From assembly GCF_014897705.1 (NCBI RefSeq), contig NZ_JABUXV010000025.1, forward strand, positions 1-53,220: 53,220 bases of DNA, written 5' to 3'. Position 1 is the first letter of the stretch, and every line of letters begins with the position of its first letter. The position numbers and the translations under genes were made by a program. Below, piece after piece: positions 9,039 to 16,120 of this stretch. The DNA comes from Brachybacterium sp. FME24. Its GTDB lineage: Bacteria > Actinomycetota > Actinomycetes > Actinomycetales > Dermabacteraceae. The notes under the pieces are model-generated. The model was given only the letters and a program-made list of their open reading frames with translations. It did no database searches and was not told the DNA's origin.

Positions 9039-9398
9039 GTGCTGGACGAGACGAAGCCGCTCTTCATCGCCGTCGCGGAGCAGATCGAGGACGGGATCCT
9101 CGACGCCACCTACCCGGAGGGATCGCCCGTGCCGTCGACCAATGAACTCGCCGCCTTCCTCCGCATCAACCCCGCCACCGCCGGCAAGGGACTGAATCGC
9201 CTGGTCGATGCCGGCGTCCTGGTCAAGCGGCGCGGCGTGGGCATGTTCGTCGCCCCCGGCGCGATCGAACAGCTGCGCCGACGACGCCGCGAGGCCTTCA
9301 CCCAGACCTATCTCGTCCCGCTGCTGCGCGAAGCCGCCCAGCTGGACATCACCGCCCACGAACTCGCCCAGATGATCACGAAGGAGGCATCCCGATGA
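9039..9398 (+). CDS. GntR-family (YtrA subfamily) transcriptional regulator
   Basis: A short GntR repressor (119 aa) with an N-terminal winged helix (IAVAEQIEDGILDATYPEGSPVPSTNELAAFLRINPATAGKGLNRL) and only about 45 residues after it. This matches the YtrA subgroup, which lacks a large effector domain. These proteins usually repress an adjacent ABC transporter operon. A strong site (AGGAGG) precedes the GTG at 9039. The stop overlaps the start of the ATPase gene (ATGA at 9395-9398). The palindrome at 8997-9020 is its probable operator. Confidence 0.93.
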   Translation: MLDETKPLFIAVAEQIEDGILDATYPEGSPVPSTNELAAFLRINPATAGKGLNRLVDAGVLVKRRGVGMFVAPGAIEQLRRRRREAFTQTYLVPLLREAAQLDITAHELAQMITKEASR

Positions 9399-10276
9399 AC
9401 GCCCTCGAAACCCGGGAGCTCAGCAAGCACTATCGAGACGTCGCCGCGATCGACGACGTCAGCATCTCCCTCGAGGAGAATCGCGTCCACGGCCTGCTGG
9501 GCCGCAACGGCGCCGGCAAGACCACCCTGATGAAACTGCTGACGGCCCAGATCTTCGCCACCTCCGGGAGCATGCGCGTGCTGGGGGAGGATCCGGTCGA
9601 GAACGCCGGGGTCCTCTCGCAGACCTGCTTCATCCAGGAGAGCCAGAAGTACCCCGACGGGTTCCGTCCGCTGGATGTCATGCGGATCTCGCAGGGCCTC
9701 TACCCGGCCTGGGATCAAGAGCTGGCCCGCGACCTGGTGGCCGATTTCCGGCTGCCCGAGAAGCGGGCGATCCGCAAGCTCTCACGCGGTCAGCTCTCCG
9801 CCGTCGGCATCATCATCGGGCTCGCCTCGCGGGCACCGCTGACCTTCTTCGACGAGCCGTACCTGGGCCTGGACGCCGTCGCCCGCCGACTGTTCTTCGA
9901 CCGTCTGCTGGCCGACTACGCCGAACACCCCCGCACGATCGTCCTGTCCACCCACCACATCGATGAGGTCTCCAACCTCCTGGAGCACGTGGTGCTGCTG
10001 GACGAGGGCAAGGTCATGCTCGACGAGGAGGCCGACGCCCTCCAGAGCGCCGCGATCGAGGTCTCCGGCCGCCTGACCGAGGTCGACGAGTTCACGACCA
10101 CCGCCGAGGTGCTGCACACCGCCCGCATCGGAGCACTCGCCACCGCCACCATCGTCGCCGACGGCGAGCAGACCGCGGCAGCCGCTCGCGCCGCAGGGCT
10201 CGACGTGGCACCGGTGTCACTCCAGAACTACATCGTTCACCGCACGACCGCCGCGGCGCCCGCGGCGGCCCGCTGA
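9395..10276 (+). CDS. ABC transporter ATP-binding protein
   Basis: ATPase subunit (293 aa) of a small ABC system. Walker A is GLLGRNGAGKTTLMKL (about residues 33-48), the signature is KLSRGQLSAVGII (a variant of LSGGQ), Walker B is LTFFDEPYLGLD and the H-loop is LSTHHIDEV. The C-terminal roughly 80 residues form an accessory tail. Transcribed between its repressor (4-bp overlap) and a six-helix membrane protein (13 bp gap). YtrA-regulated ABC pairs are often induced by cell-wall-active antibiotics; that role is inferred from the family. Confidence 0.93.
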   Translation: MNALETRELSKHYRDVAAIDDVSISLEENRVHGLLGRNGAGKTTLMKLLTAQIFATSGSMRVLGEDPVENAGVLSQTCFIQESQKYPDGFRPLDVMRISQGLYPAWDQELARDLVADFRLPEKRAIRKLSRGQLSAVGIIIGLASRAPLTFFDEPYLGLDAVARRLFFDRLLADYAEHPRTIVLSTHHIDEVSNLLEHVVLLDEGKVMLDEEADALQSAAIEVSGRLTEVDEFTTTAEVLHTARIGALATATIVADGEQTAAAARAAGLDVAPVSLQNYIVHRTTAAAPAAAR

Positions 10277-10289
10277 GAGGAGCCCCGAC

Positions 10290-11006
10290 ATGCGATCCCG
10301 CACTGTCATCGACCTGTACTTCGTCAACCGCATGCAGGCCTACGGGTGGCCGATCCTCGTGATGGTCCTCGCACTGGGCATCGTTCTCGCCGTCGGCGCG
10401 ATCGTCGGCACCCAGGGCGCCGAGGCGCGAGCGGGGATGTACGAGGGTATGACCTGGAGTGGAGCGATCTTCTCCCTGCTCGGCCCCATGATCGGGTACG
10501 GCTTCGTCTCCATGGGGCAGTACTTTCCCCTCGCCCTGGGGCTCGGACTGACCCGTCGTGAGTTCGCGATCGGCCAGAGCCTCCTGTTCCTCGGCAACGC
10601 CCTGGCCTACGCCCTGCTGATCACGATCGGCAAGACCCTCGAGGTCGCCACCGGTGGCTTCGGCCTGCAGATCCGATTCTTCGACGTGTTCTACACCGGG
10701 ACCGGCGCCTCCTGGCAGACCTTCGTCCAGACCTTCCTGCTGATCGTGGCCACCCTCTTCCTCGGCGCCGCCATCACCTCCGCGTTCCTCCGATTCGGGC
10801 AGCCCTTCATCTGGCTCGGCGGCAGTCTCCTGGGGATCCTCGGCGTGGCGATGGTCGCGGGCATCGTCCTGGTCGACGGCTTCGGTGCCCAGCTGCTGGA
10901 GCTGTTCACCCTCGGCTGGGGGTCCTGGATGGGCGTGATCGCCGTGATCGGACTCCTCTCAGCGGGCACCTGGCTGCTGCTGGTGCGACGCACGCAGGTG
11001 CCGTGA
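10290..11006 (+). CDS. ABC transporter permease-like membrane protein
   Basis: Integral membrane protein of 238 aa with six predicted helices, including WPILVMVLALGIVLAVGAIV, IFSLLGPMIGYGFVSMG, FLLIVATLFLGAAITSAFL and WMGVIAVIGLLSAGTWLLL. It has no recognisable catalytic motif. A ribosome site (GAGAGGAG) stands before the ATG. Its position directly after the ATPase and the matching strand make it the membrane partner. The substrate is unknown. Confidence 0.85.
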   Translation: MRSRTVIDLYFVNRMQAYGWPILVMVLALGIVLAVGAIVGTQGAEARAGMYEGMTWSGAIFSLLGPMIGYGFVSMGQYFPLALGLGLTRREFAIGQSLLFLGNALAYALLITIGKTLEVATGGFGLQIRFFDVFYTGTGASWQTFVQTFLLIVATLFLGAAITSAFLRFGQPFIWLGGSLLGILGVAMVAGIVLVDGFGAQLLELFTLGWGSWMGVIAVIGLLSAGTWLLLVRRTQVP

Positions 11007-11023
11007 GCCCGGCCTGCTCCCGG

Positions 11024-11029
11024 TACACT
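11024..11029 (+). promoter_or_regulatory. -10 box upstream of tRNA-Ser(TGA)
   Basis: TACACT lies 22 bp before the mature tRNA 5' end. No convincing -35 is visible. Its location between the permease stop and the tRNA makes it the likely promoter. Confidence 0.4.
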
Positions 11030-11051
11030 CTCGGGGTGCCTCCGGGCACCG

Positions 11052-11139
11052 GGAGGGTTGTCAGAGCGGCCGAATGAGATGGTCTTGAAAACCATTGTGC
11101 GGTAACCCCGTACCGCGGGTTCGAATCCCGCACCCTCCG
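11052..11139 (+). tRNA. tRNA-Ser (anticodon TGA)
   Basis: An 88-nt class II tRNA. The acceptor stem GGAGGGT pairs with ACCCTCC, the anticodon arm ATGGT-CTTGAAA-ACCAT carries TGA, and a long variable arm (serine type) and a GGTTCGAATCC T-arm follow. Position 11139 is the discriminator G; CCA is not encoded. It would read UCA/UCG codons. Confidence 0.96.
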
Positions 11140-11199
11140 CTGCTGAGCACAGTCGCGGCACCAGGTCCCATCGGTGCCGCGACAGGTGCGTCCGGGCAC

Positions 11200-12114
11200 T
11201 CAGCCGTCGGCGAGACCCACCTCCGTCCGTGCCCACGCGGCCACCTCGCGGGCCAGCTCCCGGTCCAGTGCGGCAGGAGACCGGCGCAGGAACGTCGGCC
11301 GTCCCCGCAGCGCGCCGCGCCCGTCCGGACCGATGTAGGAGCCGGGCGGCAGCGGCTGCGTCGCAGCCATCAGCACCGCGGCCGCGCCCCGGACGGCGGA
11401 CATCGCGATAGGGCGGGTCACGTCGGTGACGAGCCGGTCGAGGCGGGCGGACCCGGTCGCGTTCTGCAGGTTCGTGAGCACCCAACCGGGATGCACGAGC
11501 TGCAGGTCCACCCCGGTGCCTCGAGCCTGCAAGCGATCGGCGAGGTCGCGGCCCCACAGCATCGTCGAGAGCTTCGAGCGGCCGTAGGCGGCGCGCAGCG
11601 ACCAGCCGCCGCGGCGGAAATGGGGGTCGGACAGGTCGATCCGTCCGAAGGTGTGGGACTGCGAGGCGACGATCACGATCCGTTCCCTCACCCGAGGAAG
11701 CAGCAGCTCCGTCAGCAGCAGCGGCGCGAGCGCATTGACGCCCATCATCAGCTCGTGGCCATCGGCCGTCGTCCCCCGGCGCCGGGAGACGACGCCGGCG
11801 ACACTGATGAGCAGGTCGATCCCGCGATCGCCGACTGTCCGCGCGATCTCGTCGGCCCCGTGGCGGACGGAGTCGAGGTCGGCGAGGTCCAGGTGCGTCA
11901 GCCGCACGGCGTCGGGGCGGCCGGTCTCGTGGGCGATGCGCTGCGCGACGATCTCGCCCTTGCTGCGGGAGCGCACCGGCAGCACGAGCTCTGCGCCCCA
12001 CCGGGCCAGCTGCAGTGCGGCCTCGCGCCCCAGCCCGTCGCTGGCTCCTGTCATGACGACGGTGCGACCGGTGAGGTCGGGCTCGGGCAGGTGCTCCCAT
12101 TCCATGGCGTTCAT
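11200..12114 (-). CDS. Short-chain dehydrogenase/reductase (retinol-dehydrogenase-like)
   Basis: NAD(P)-dependent SDR of 304 aa. The nucleotide motif is VVMTGASDGLGREAALQLA, the active-site Ser is in VIVASQSHTFG, and the Tyr-Lys pair is in AAYGRSKLSTMLWG. The large size and the C-terminal region around VHPGWVLTNL place it with the retinol-dehydrogenase/WWOX-like SDRs. No substrate can be named. The ATG at 12114 lies 6 nt after a TACGAT -10 box, so the transcript is probably leaderless. It is divergent from ptsI. Confidence 0.9.
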   Translation of the reverse strand: MNAMEWEHLPEPDLTGRTVVMTGASDGLGREAALQLARWGAELVLPVRSRSKGEIVAQRIAHETGRPDAVRLTHLDLADLDSVRHGADEIARTVGDRGIDLLISVAGVVSRRRGTTADGHELMMGVNALAPLLLTELLLPRVRERIVIVASQSHTFGRIDLSDPHFRRGGWSLRAAYGRSKLSTMLWGRDLADRLQARGTGVDLQLVHPGWVLTNLQNATGSARLDRLVTDVTRPIAMSAVRGAAAVLMAATQPLPPGSYIGPDGRGALRGRPTFLRRSPAALDRELAREVAAWARTEVGLADG

Positions 12115-12120
12115 CGCGCC

Positions 12121-12126
12121 ATCGTA
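12121..12126 (-). promoter_or_regulatory. -10 box of the SDR gene (leaderless)
   Basis: TACGAT on the minus strand, 6 nt before the ATG at 12114. Confidence 0.5.
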
Positions 12127-12295
12127 GGGATGGCGTCTGCGTGATCCTGACCGGGCGACCCGCCGCTAGGACACGGGCTCGGCCCCGCGTAGCATGAGCC
12201 TGTCGTCGTACCAGGTCGGACGGGTGAGGGCGTGACCGCCCGCCGGCCGCCTCCCCACGACGCCGCACTCGGATCCCGCAGAGGAGCAATCAGCG

Positions 12296-14014
12296 ATGGC
12301 CCAGTACACAGGTGTTGCAGTCAGCCCCGGCCGCGTGGTCGGCACCATCCGATCGATGGCCCCGCCGGTCGCCGAGCCGCCTGCGAGCGAGAAGCTCCCC
12401 GAGGGGGCCGATCCCGCCGCGGAGGCCGCGCGCATCCCGGTCGCGGCAGCCGCCGTGCAGGCCGCTCTGATCCGGTTGGCGGAGCGCGCCTCGGGCGATG
12501 GTTCGAAGATCCTGCAGGCCACCGCGCAGATGGCTGCCGACCCCTCGCTCACGCAGACCGCACAGGGCTTCGTGATCTCGGGCGGCAAGTCCCCGGCGCG
12601 CGCCGTCTGGGAAGCCGGCGACCAGGTCGCCACCATGCTCGAGGGCCTGGGCGGCTATATGGCCGAACGCGCCACCGACGTGCGCGACGTGCGCGCCCGC
12701 ATCGTCGCCGAGCTGCGCGACGAGCAGGCGCCCGGCATCCCCGACATCGAGGAGCCTTTCGTGCTCACCGCGATCGACCTCGCCCCGGCGGATACCGCGA
12801 CTCTCGACCCCAGCCGGGTGCTCGCACTGGTCACCTCCGACGGCGGCCCCCAGTCGCACACCGCGATCCTCGCCCGCCAGCTGGGCCTGCCCGCGATCGT
12901 CGCCGCCAAGAGCATCCACGAGTTCGCCGACGGCACCGAGGTGTTCGTCGATGCGGGCCTGGGCACGATCACCGATGAGGTCACCGACGAGCACCACCAC
13001 TTCGCGGAGGCCTGGACCGAGCTGCAGAAGAACCCGCTGACCTACGAGGGGGGTGGGGGTGCGCTGGAGGACGGCACCCGCGTGCAGCTGCTCGCCAACA
13101 TCGGCGGCGCCACGGACGCCGAGAAGGCCGCCGCCGCGAACGCCGACGGGGTGGGCCTGTTCCGCACCGAGTTCCTGTTCCTGGACCGCGAGGACGAGCC
13201 GAGTGTCGAGGAGCAGACCACCGCGTACGTGGCGGCGTTCGCACATCTCGCGGGCAAGAAGGTCGTGGTGCGCACGATCGATGCCGGCGCCGACAAGCCG
13301 CTGCCCTTCCTCACCGACGCCGAGGAGCCCAACCCGGCTCTCGGCGTGCGCGCCTACCGCACCTCCTGGGAGAAGCGCTCGGTGCTCACCAATCAGCTCG
13401 ACGCGATCGCCGCCGCGGCGAAGCAGTCCGACGCGAAGCCCTGGGTGATGGCCCCGATGATCTCCACCGTCACCGAGACCGAGGATTTCGTGGCGCTGTG
13501 CCGCGAGCGCGGCCTCGAGCCGGCCGGGATCATGGTCGAGACGCCGTCCGCAGCGATCACCTCGGACCGTCAGCTGGCCGCCTGCGACTTCGCCTCGATC
13601 GGCACCAACGACCTCACCCAGTACACGATGGCCGCGGACCGCCAGCTGGGCTCCCTCGCCCACCTGAACAACCCGTGGCAGCCGGCCGTGCTCGCCCTCG
13701 TGAAGGCCACCTGCGACGGTGCCCGCGTCGCAGGCGGCGATCCGGAGGCCTTCGGGGAGAAGGCCAACAAGCCCGTCGGTGTCTGCGGTGAGGCCGCGGG
13801 CGATCCGGGCCTCGCGGTGGTGCTCGTGGGCCTGGGCGTGAACAGCCTGTCCATGACCCCGCGCTCGCTGCCGGCCGTCGCCAAGGTGCTCTCCACCGTG
13901 ACCCTCGAGCAGGCGAAGGAGCTCGCGACCAAGGCCGTCGGCGCCCGCACCGCCGAGGACGCCAACAGCGCCGTGCGCGCGGGCCTGCCGATCCTCGGCG
14001 AACTGGGGCTGTGA
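12296..14014 (+). CDS. ptsI: PTS enzyme I (phosphoenolpyruvate-protein phosphotransferase)
   Basis: First protein of the PTS relay: takes phosphate from PEP and passes it to HPr (cytosol). At 572 aa it is full length. The N-terminal swivel domain holds the phosphorylated His in SDGGPQSHTAILARQLG (His188). The PEP-binding TIM barrel shows NADGVGLFRTEFLF, GIMVETPSAA, SIGTNDLTQYTMAADR and the catalytic Cys in GVCGEAAGDP. A GAGGAG ribosome site precedes the ATG. It faces ptsH-mtlD-mtlA on the opposite strand. Its stop codon opens a degenerate 8-bp repeat. Confidence 0.97.
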   Translation: MAQYTGVAVSPGRVVGTIRSMAPPVAEPPASEKLPEGADPAAEAARIPVAAAAVQAALIRLAERASGDGSKILQATAQMAADPSLTQTAQGFVISGGKSPARAVWEAGDQVATMLEGLGGYMAERATDVRDVRARIVAELRDEQAPGIPDIEEPFVLTAIDLAPADTATLDPSRVLALVTSDGGPQSHTAILARQLGLPAIVAAKSIHEFADGTEVFVDAGLGTITDEVTDEHHHFAEAWTELQKNPLTYEGGGGALEDGTRVQLLANIGGATDAEKAAAANADGVGLFRTEFLFLDREDEPSVEEQTTAYVAAFAHLAGKKVVVRTIDAGADKPLPFLTDAEEPNPALGVRAYRTSWEKRSVLTNQLDAIAAAAKQSDAKPWVMAPMISTVTETEDFVALCRERGLEPAGIMVETPSAAITSDRQLAACDFASIGTNDLTQYTMAADRQLGSLAHLNNPWQPAVLALVKATCDGARVAGGDPEAFGEKANKPVGVCGEAAGDPGLAVVLVGLGVNSLSMTPRSLPAVAKVLSTVTLEQAKELATKAVGARTAEDANSAVRAGLPILGELGL

Positions 14015-14158
14015 CCGGCCGGCCTGCTGGCCTGGTGACCGGCAGACCGGCTGACCGGCTAACCGGCAGACCGGTTGGCCCGTTGACCGGCTGACCTGGC
14101 GACCTGCTGACCGGCTGACCGGCTGACCGGCTGACCTGGTGATCTGGTGATCTGGTGA
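14012..14158. repeat. Degenerate 8-bp tandem repeat (CTGACCGG-like) from the ptsI stop codon
   Basis: About 145 bp made almost only of CTGACCGG and variants (CTGACCTG, TGATCTGG, CAGACCGG). It includes an uninterrupted run of three perfect units near 14107-14131 and a TGATCTGG run at its end. The first TGA is the ptsI stop. Period 8 cannot keep a reading frame, so it is unlikely to encode protein. Confidence 0.8.
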
Positions 14159-14163
14159 GCACA

Positions 14164-14206
14164 GCCGAAGGGCGCCCCGCCGAGTGTCGGTGGGGCGCCC
14201 TTCGGC
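14164..14206 (+). terminator. Long hairpin terminator after ptsI
   Basis: A 15-bp perfect stem (GCCGAAGGGCGCCCC, 14164-14178, pairing with 14192-14206) encloses an inner CCGA-GTG-TCGG helix, making nearly one continuous 20-bp hairpin. There is no T-tract, common in high-GC actinobacteria. It lies between convergent ptsI and ptsH and could work in both directions. Confidence 0.75.
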
Positions 14207-14462
14207 GGTCGCGGCCGCCCCGGCCGACCTTCAGCGCTTCCTCGCGGCCGCCAGCTGCCGCAATGGCCGCCGCAACGAGTTGATCGACGAGAACTTCCAT
14301 GGTGTGGAAGTTTTCGTCGATCAACTGTGCTGGACCGGGATTCGGTACTGGCCAGGAAGCCTCACTCGACGGGCGGGAGGCTCCGGGCAGGTCGGCACGA
14401 GAGGTGCGGGAAAGGTCAGATGCGGGAAGGTCGCCGGGGACGGCCGGACGGCTTCGCCCGGA
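14207..14462. other. Non-coding stretch between the ptsI terminator and ptsH, containing a 22-bp inverted repeat
   Basis: No credible gene: open frames here run through the repeat or the palindrome and have no family features. The one clear element is an inverted repeat at 14278-14326 with 22-bp arms (AGTTGATCGACGAGAACTTC start) around a TGGTG loop. The arms match except for one position that would form a G-U pair. The 136 bp from the palindrome to the ptsH stop show nothing I recognise. Confidence 0.7.
14278..14326. repeat. 22-bp near-perfect inverted repeat, 5-nt loop
   Basis: The left arm is 14278-14299 and the right arm is 14305-14326; 21 of 22 positions are Watson-Crick pairs and the other can wobble in RNA. 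It is A/T-richer than its surroundings. No T-tract follows. It may be a dispersed palindromic element, a bidirectional terminator for the convergent genes, or a processing site. Confidence 0.85.
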
Positions 14463-14735
14463 TCACTCCTCGGCGTCGAGGTCCTTCTCGAGGAGGTCGG
14501 CGAGCGCGTTGACCGACTCGTCGGCGCCGTCGCCCTCGGCGCGCAGGGTGACCTCGTCACCGTGGCCGGCGCCGAGCGTCATCAGCATGAGCATGCTGGA
14601 GGCCTGCACGGCATTGCTGCCGGCCTTCTCGATGGTGACGGTCGTGCTCTGCTCGGCGGCGGCCTGCGCGAAGATTCCTGCGGGGCGCGCGTGGAGCCCG
14701 GAGGCGCTGGCGATCTTGACGGTGCGCTCTGCCAT
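14463..14735 (-). CDS. ptsH: PTS phosphocarrier protein HPr
   Basis: Small (90 aa) cytosolic phosphocarrier between EI and EIIA. The phosphorylated His15 is in ASGLHARPAGIFAQ. A Ser is present at position 46 (VQASSMLMLMTLGAG), the HPr-kinase site in Firmicutes, although actinobacteria usually lack that regulation. A ribosome site (AAAGG) precedes the ATG at 14735. It lies 235 bp downstream of mtlD on the same strand, with a hairpin between them, so it may have its own promoter. Confidence 0.96.
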   Translation of the reverse strand: MAERTVKIASASGLHARPAGIFAQAAAEQSTTVTIEKAGSNAVQASSMLMLMTLGAGHGDEVTLRAEGDGADESVNALADLLEKDLDAEE

Positions 14736-14928
14736 GGTGTGTGCCTTTCGACGGGCCGTCGCGCGGATCGCGACGGGCAAGTGGCGCGGTCTCCCGCGCC
14801 GTGATCCTACGGTGATGACCTGGAATATACCGGTCTGATCAGGGCGCTCGGGGGAGCGTTGCCTGGGGTCGGGCTGTGCTGGGGCGTGTGCTGGTGTCTG
14901 TGCTCGCCAGCTGTACCGCCGGCCGAGG

Positions 14929-14961
14929 CCGCCGAGCGTGGCACGAGGCCGCGCTCGGCGG
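14929..14961 (-). terminator. Hairpin downstream of mtlD
   Basis: A 10-bp stem (CCGCCGAGCG at 14929-14938 with CGCTCGGCGG at 14952-14961) and a 13-nt loop lie 9 bp beyond the mtlD stop. No U-tract is visible. It may attenuate read-through from mtlA-mtlD into ptsH. Confidence 0.45.
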
Positions 14962-14970
14962 AGGTGACGC

Positions 14971-16113
14971 TCAGAGTGCGGACTGCCGGGCCGCGACGGC
15001 GTCGCGCACGGCAGGGAACAGCGGGTGCGATTCGTCCAGGCCCGTGATCTCGGCGGTGGCGGCGTCGGCGTCCTGTGTGCGCAGGATCTCCTGCAGACGG
15101 TCGACCTCGTCGTCATCGGCCGGGGTGAAGGCGAGCGCTGCGGAGAACGAGGCCAGCAGACCGTCGACGGCCAGGCCGCGCTCGGCGAGCTCGGCGGCGG
15201 GGCCCACGATCCGCTCGTGGCGCGAGAGCTTGCGCAGCGGCGCCCGCCCCACGCGCTCCACCGGATCCGGCAGCGCGGTGTTCGCGAAACGGCCCAGGAC
15301 CTTGGCCACGTACTCCCGCTGCGTCTCCTCGGCGAAGCCGTACTTCGCCACCAGCAGCGCGGAGGTCTCGGTGAGCACGGCCTTGACCTTGCCGGTCACC
15401 GCGGCGTCGGAGATCGCATCGGCGATCTTCGCGTGTCCCTCCGCCCAGCCGTGCCAGGCGGTGGTGGCATGCCCGGTGTTCACTGTGAACAGCTTGCGTT
15501 CGATGTAGGGCCCGAGGTCCTCCACCCAGGTGATCCCCGGGACGTCGGGCTCGCGACCGTCGAAGGGGGTGCGGTCCACCGCCCATTCGTAGAAGTCCTC
15601 GACGGTGACGTCCAGGCCTGCAACCTCGGCCTGCACCGGCACGATCCGGTCCACTGCAGTGTTCGAGAACAGTGCCTTGTCGTCGAGATCCTCGCCCTGG
15701 TAGTTCGCGCGGATCTCCTGCTCCAGCAGGTCCGTCGCGTTGATCGCGTTCTCGCAGGCCATCACCGCGATGCGCGGTGCCCCGGCCGGGCGGGCCGCGA
15801 TGCCGGCGGCGATGGTCGGCGCGACGAAGCGCAGGATGTGAGCGCCCACCGCCGTGGTGACGATGTCGGCCGAGGCGATCTGCTCGGTCAGTCCGTCGGG
15901 GTCCTGCGTGGAGTTGATCGCCGAGAAGCCGTCGACGACAATCTGCGACGGGCTCTGGCCGACGGTGCGGACCTCATAGGAGTCCGCGTCCTGCAACTGG
16001 GTGATCAGGGCGTCGGCGACGTCCGCGAACACCAGTTCGTACCCGGCCTCGTGCAGCAGCAGGCCCACGAAGCCACGCCCGATGTTGCCTGCTCCGAAAT
16101 GGACTGCCTTCAT
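14971..16113 (-). CDS. mtlD: Mannitol-1-phosphate 5-dehydrogenase
   Basis: Oxidises mannitol-1-phosphate to fructose-6-phosphate with NAD+ (cytosol). The 380-aa length is normal. It starts MKAVHFGAGNIGRGFVG, the NAD-binding motif of the polyol-specific long-chain dehydrogenases. Internal landmarks are ACENAINATDLLEQ and the C-terminal catalytic-domain stretch TVNTGHATTAWHG. The ATG at 16113 is chosen for its GAAGGAG ribosome site; an upstream in-frame ATG at 16134 overlaps mtlA and lacks one. It lies 7 bp behind mtlA, clearly one operon. Confidence 0.95.
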   Translation of the reverse strand: MKAVHFGAGNIGRGFVGLLLHEAGYELVFADVADALITQLQDADSYEVRTVGQSPSQIVVDGFSAINSTQDPDGLTEQIASADIVTTAVGAHILRFVAPTIAAGIAARPAGAPRIAVMACENAINATDLLEQEIRANYQGEDLDDKALFSNTAVDRIVPVQAEVAGLDVTVEDFYEWAVDRTPFDGREPDVPGITWVEDLGPYIERKLFTVNTGHATTAWHGWAEGHAKIADAISDAAVTGKVKAVLTETSALLVAKYGFAEETQREYVAKVLGRFANTALPDPVERVGRAPLRKLSRHERIVGPAAELAERGLAVDGLLASFSAALAFTPADDDEVDRLQEILRTQDADAATAEITGLDESHPLFPAVRDAVAARQSAL

Positions 16114-16120
16114 GACCTGT

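Noticed and set aside
1142..14158. Repeat clusters considered as CRISPR arrays
   Set aside because: Periods of 18 and 8 bp, no spacers, no cas genes in the window.
13614..14324. Minus-strand frame through the CTGACCGG repeat with repeated SRSAGQPV-like residues
   Set aside because: The residue repeats only reflect the DNA repeat; it runs antisense to ptsI and has no start signal or family match.
14463..15116. Longer version of HPr with about 127 extra N-terminal residues
   Set aside because: HPr is about 90 residues with His15; the ribosome site and ATG at 14735 give exactly that. The extension crosses the mtlD end and a hairpin.
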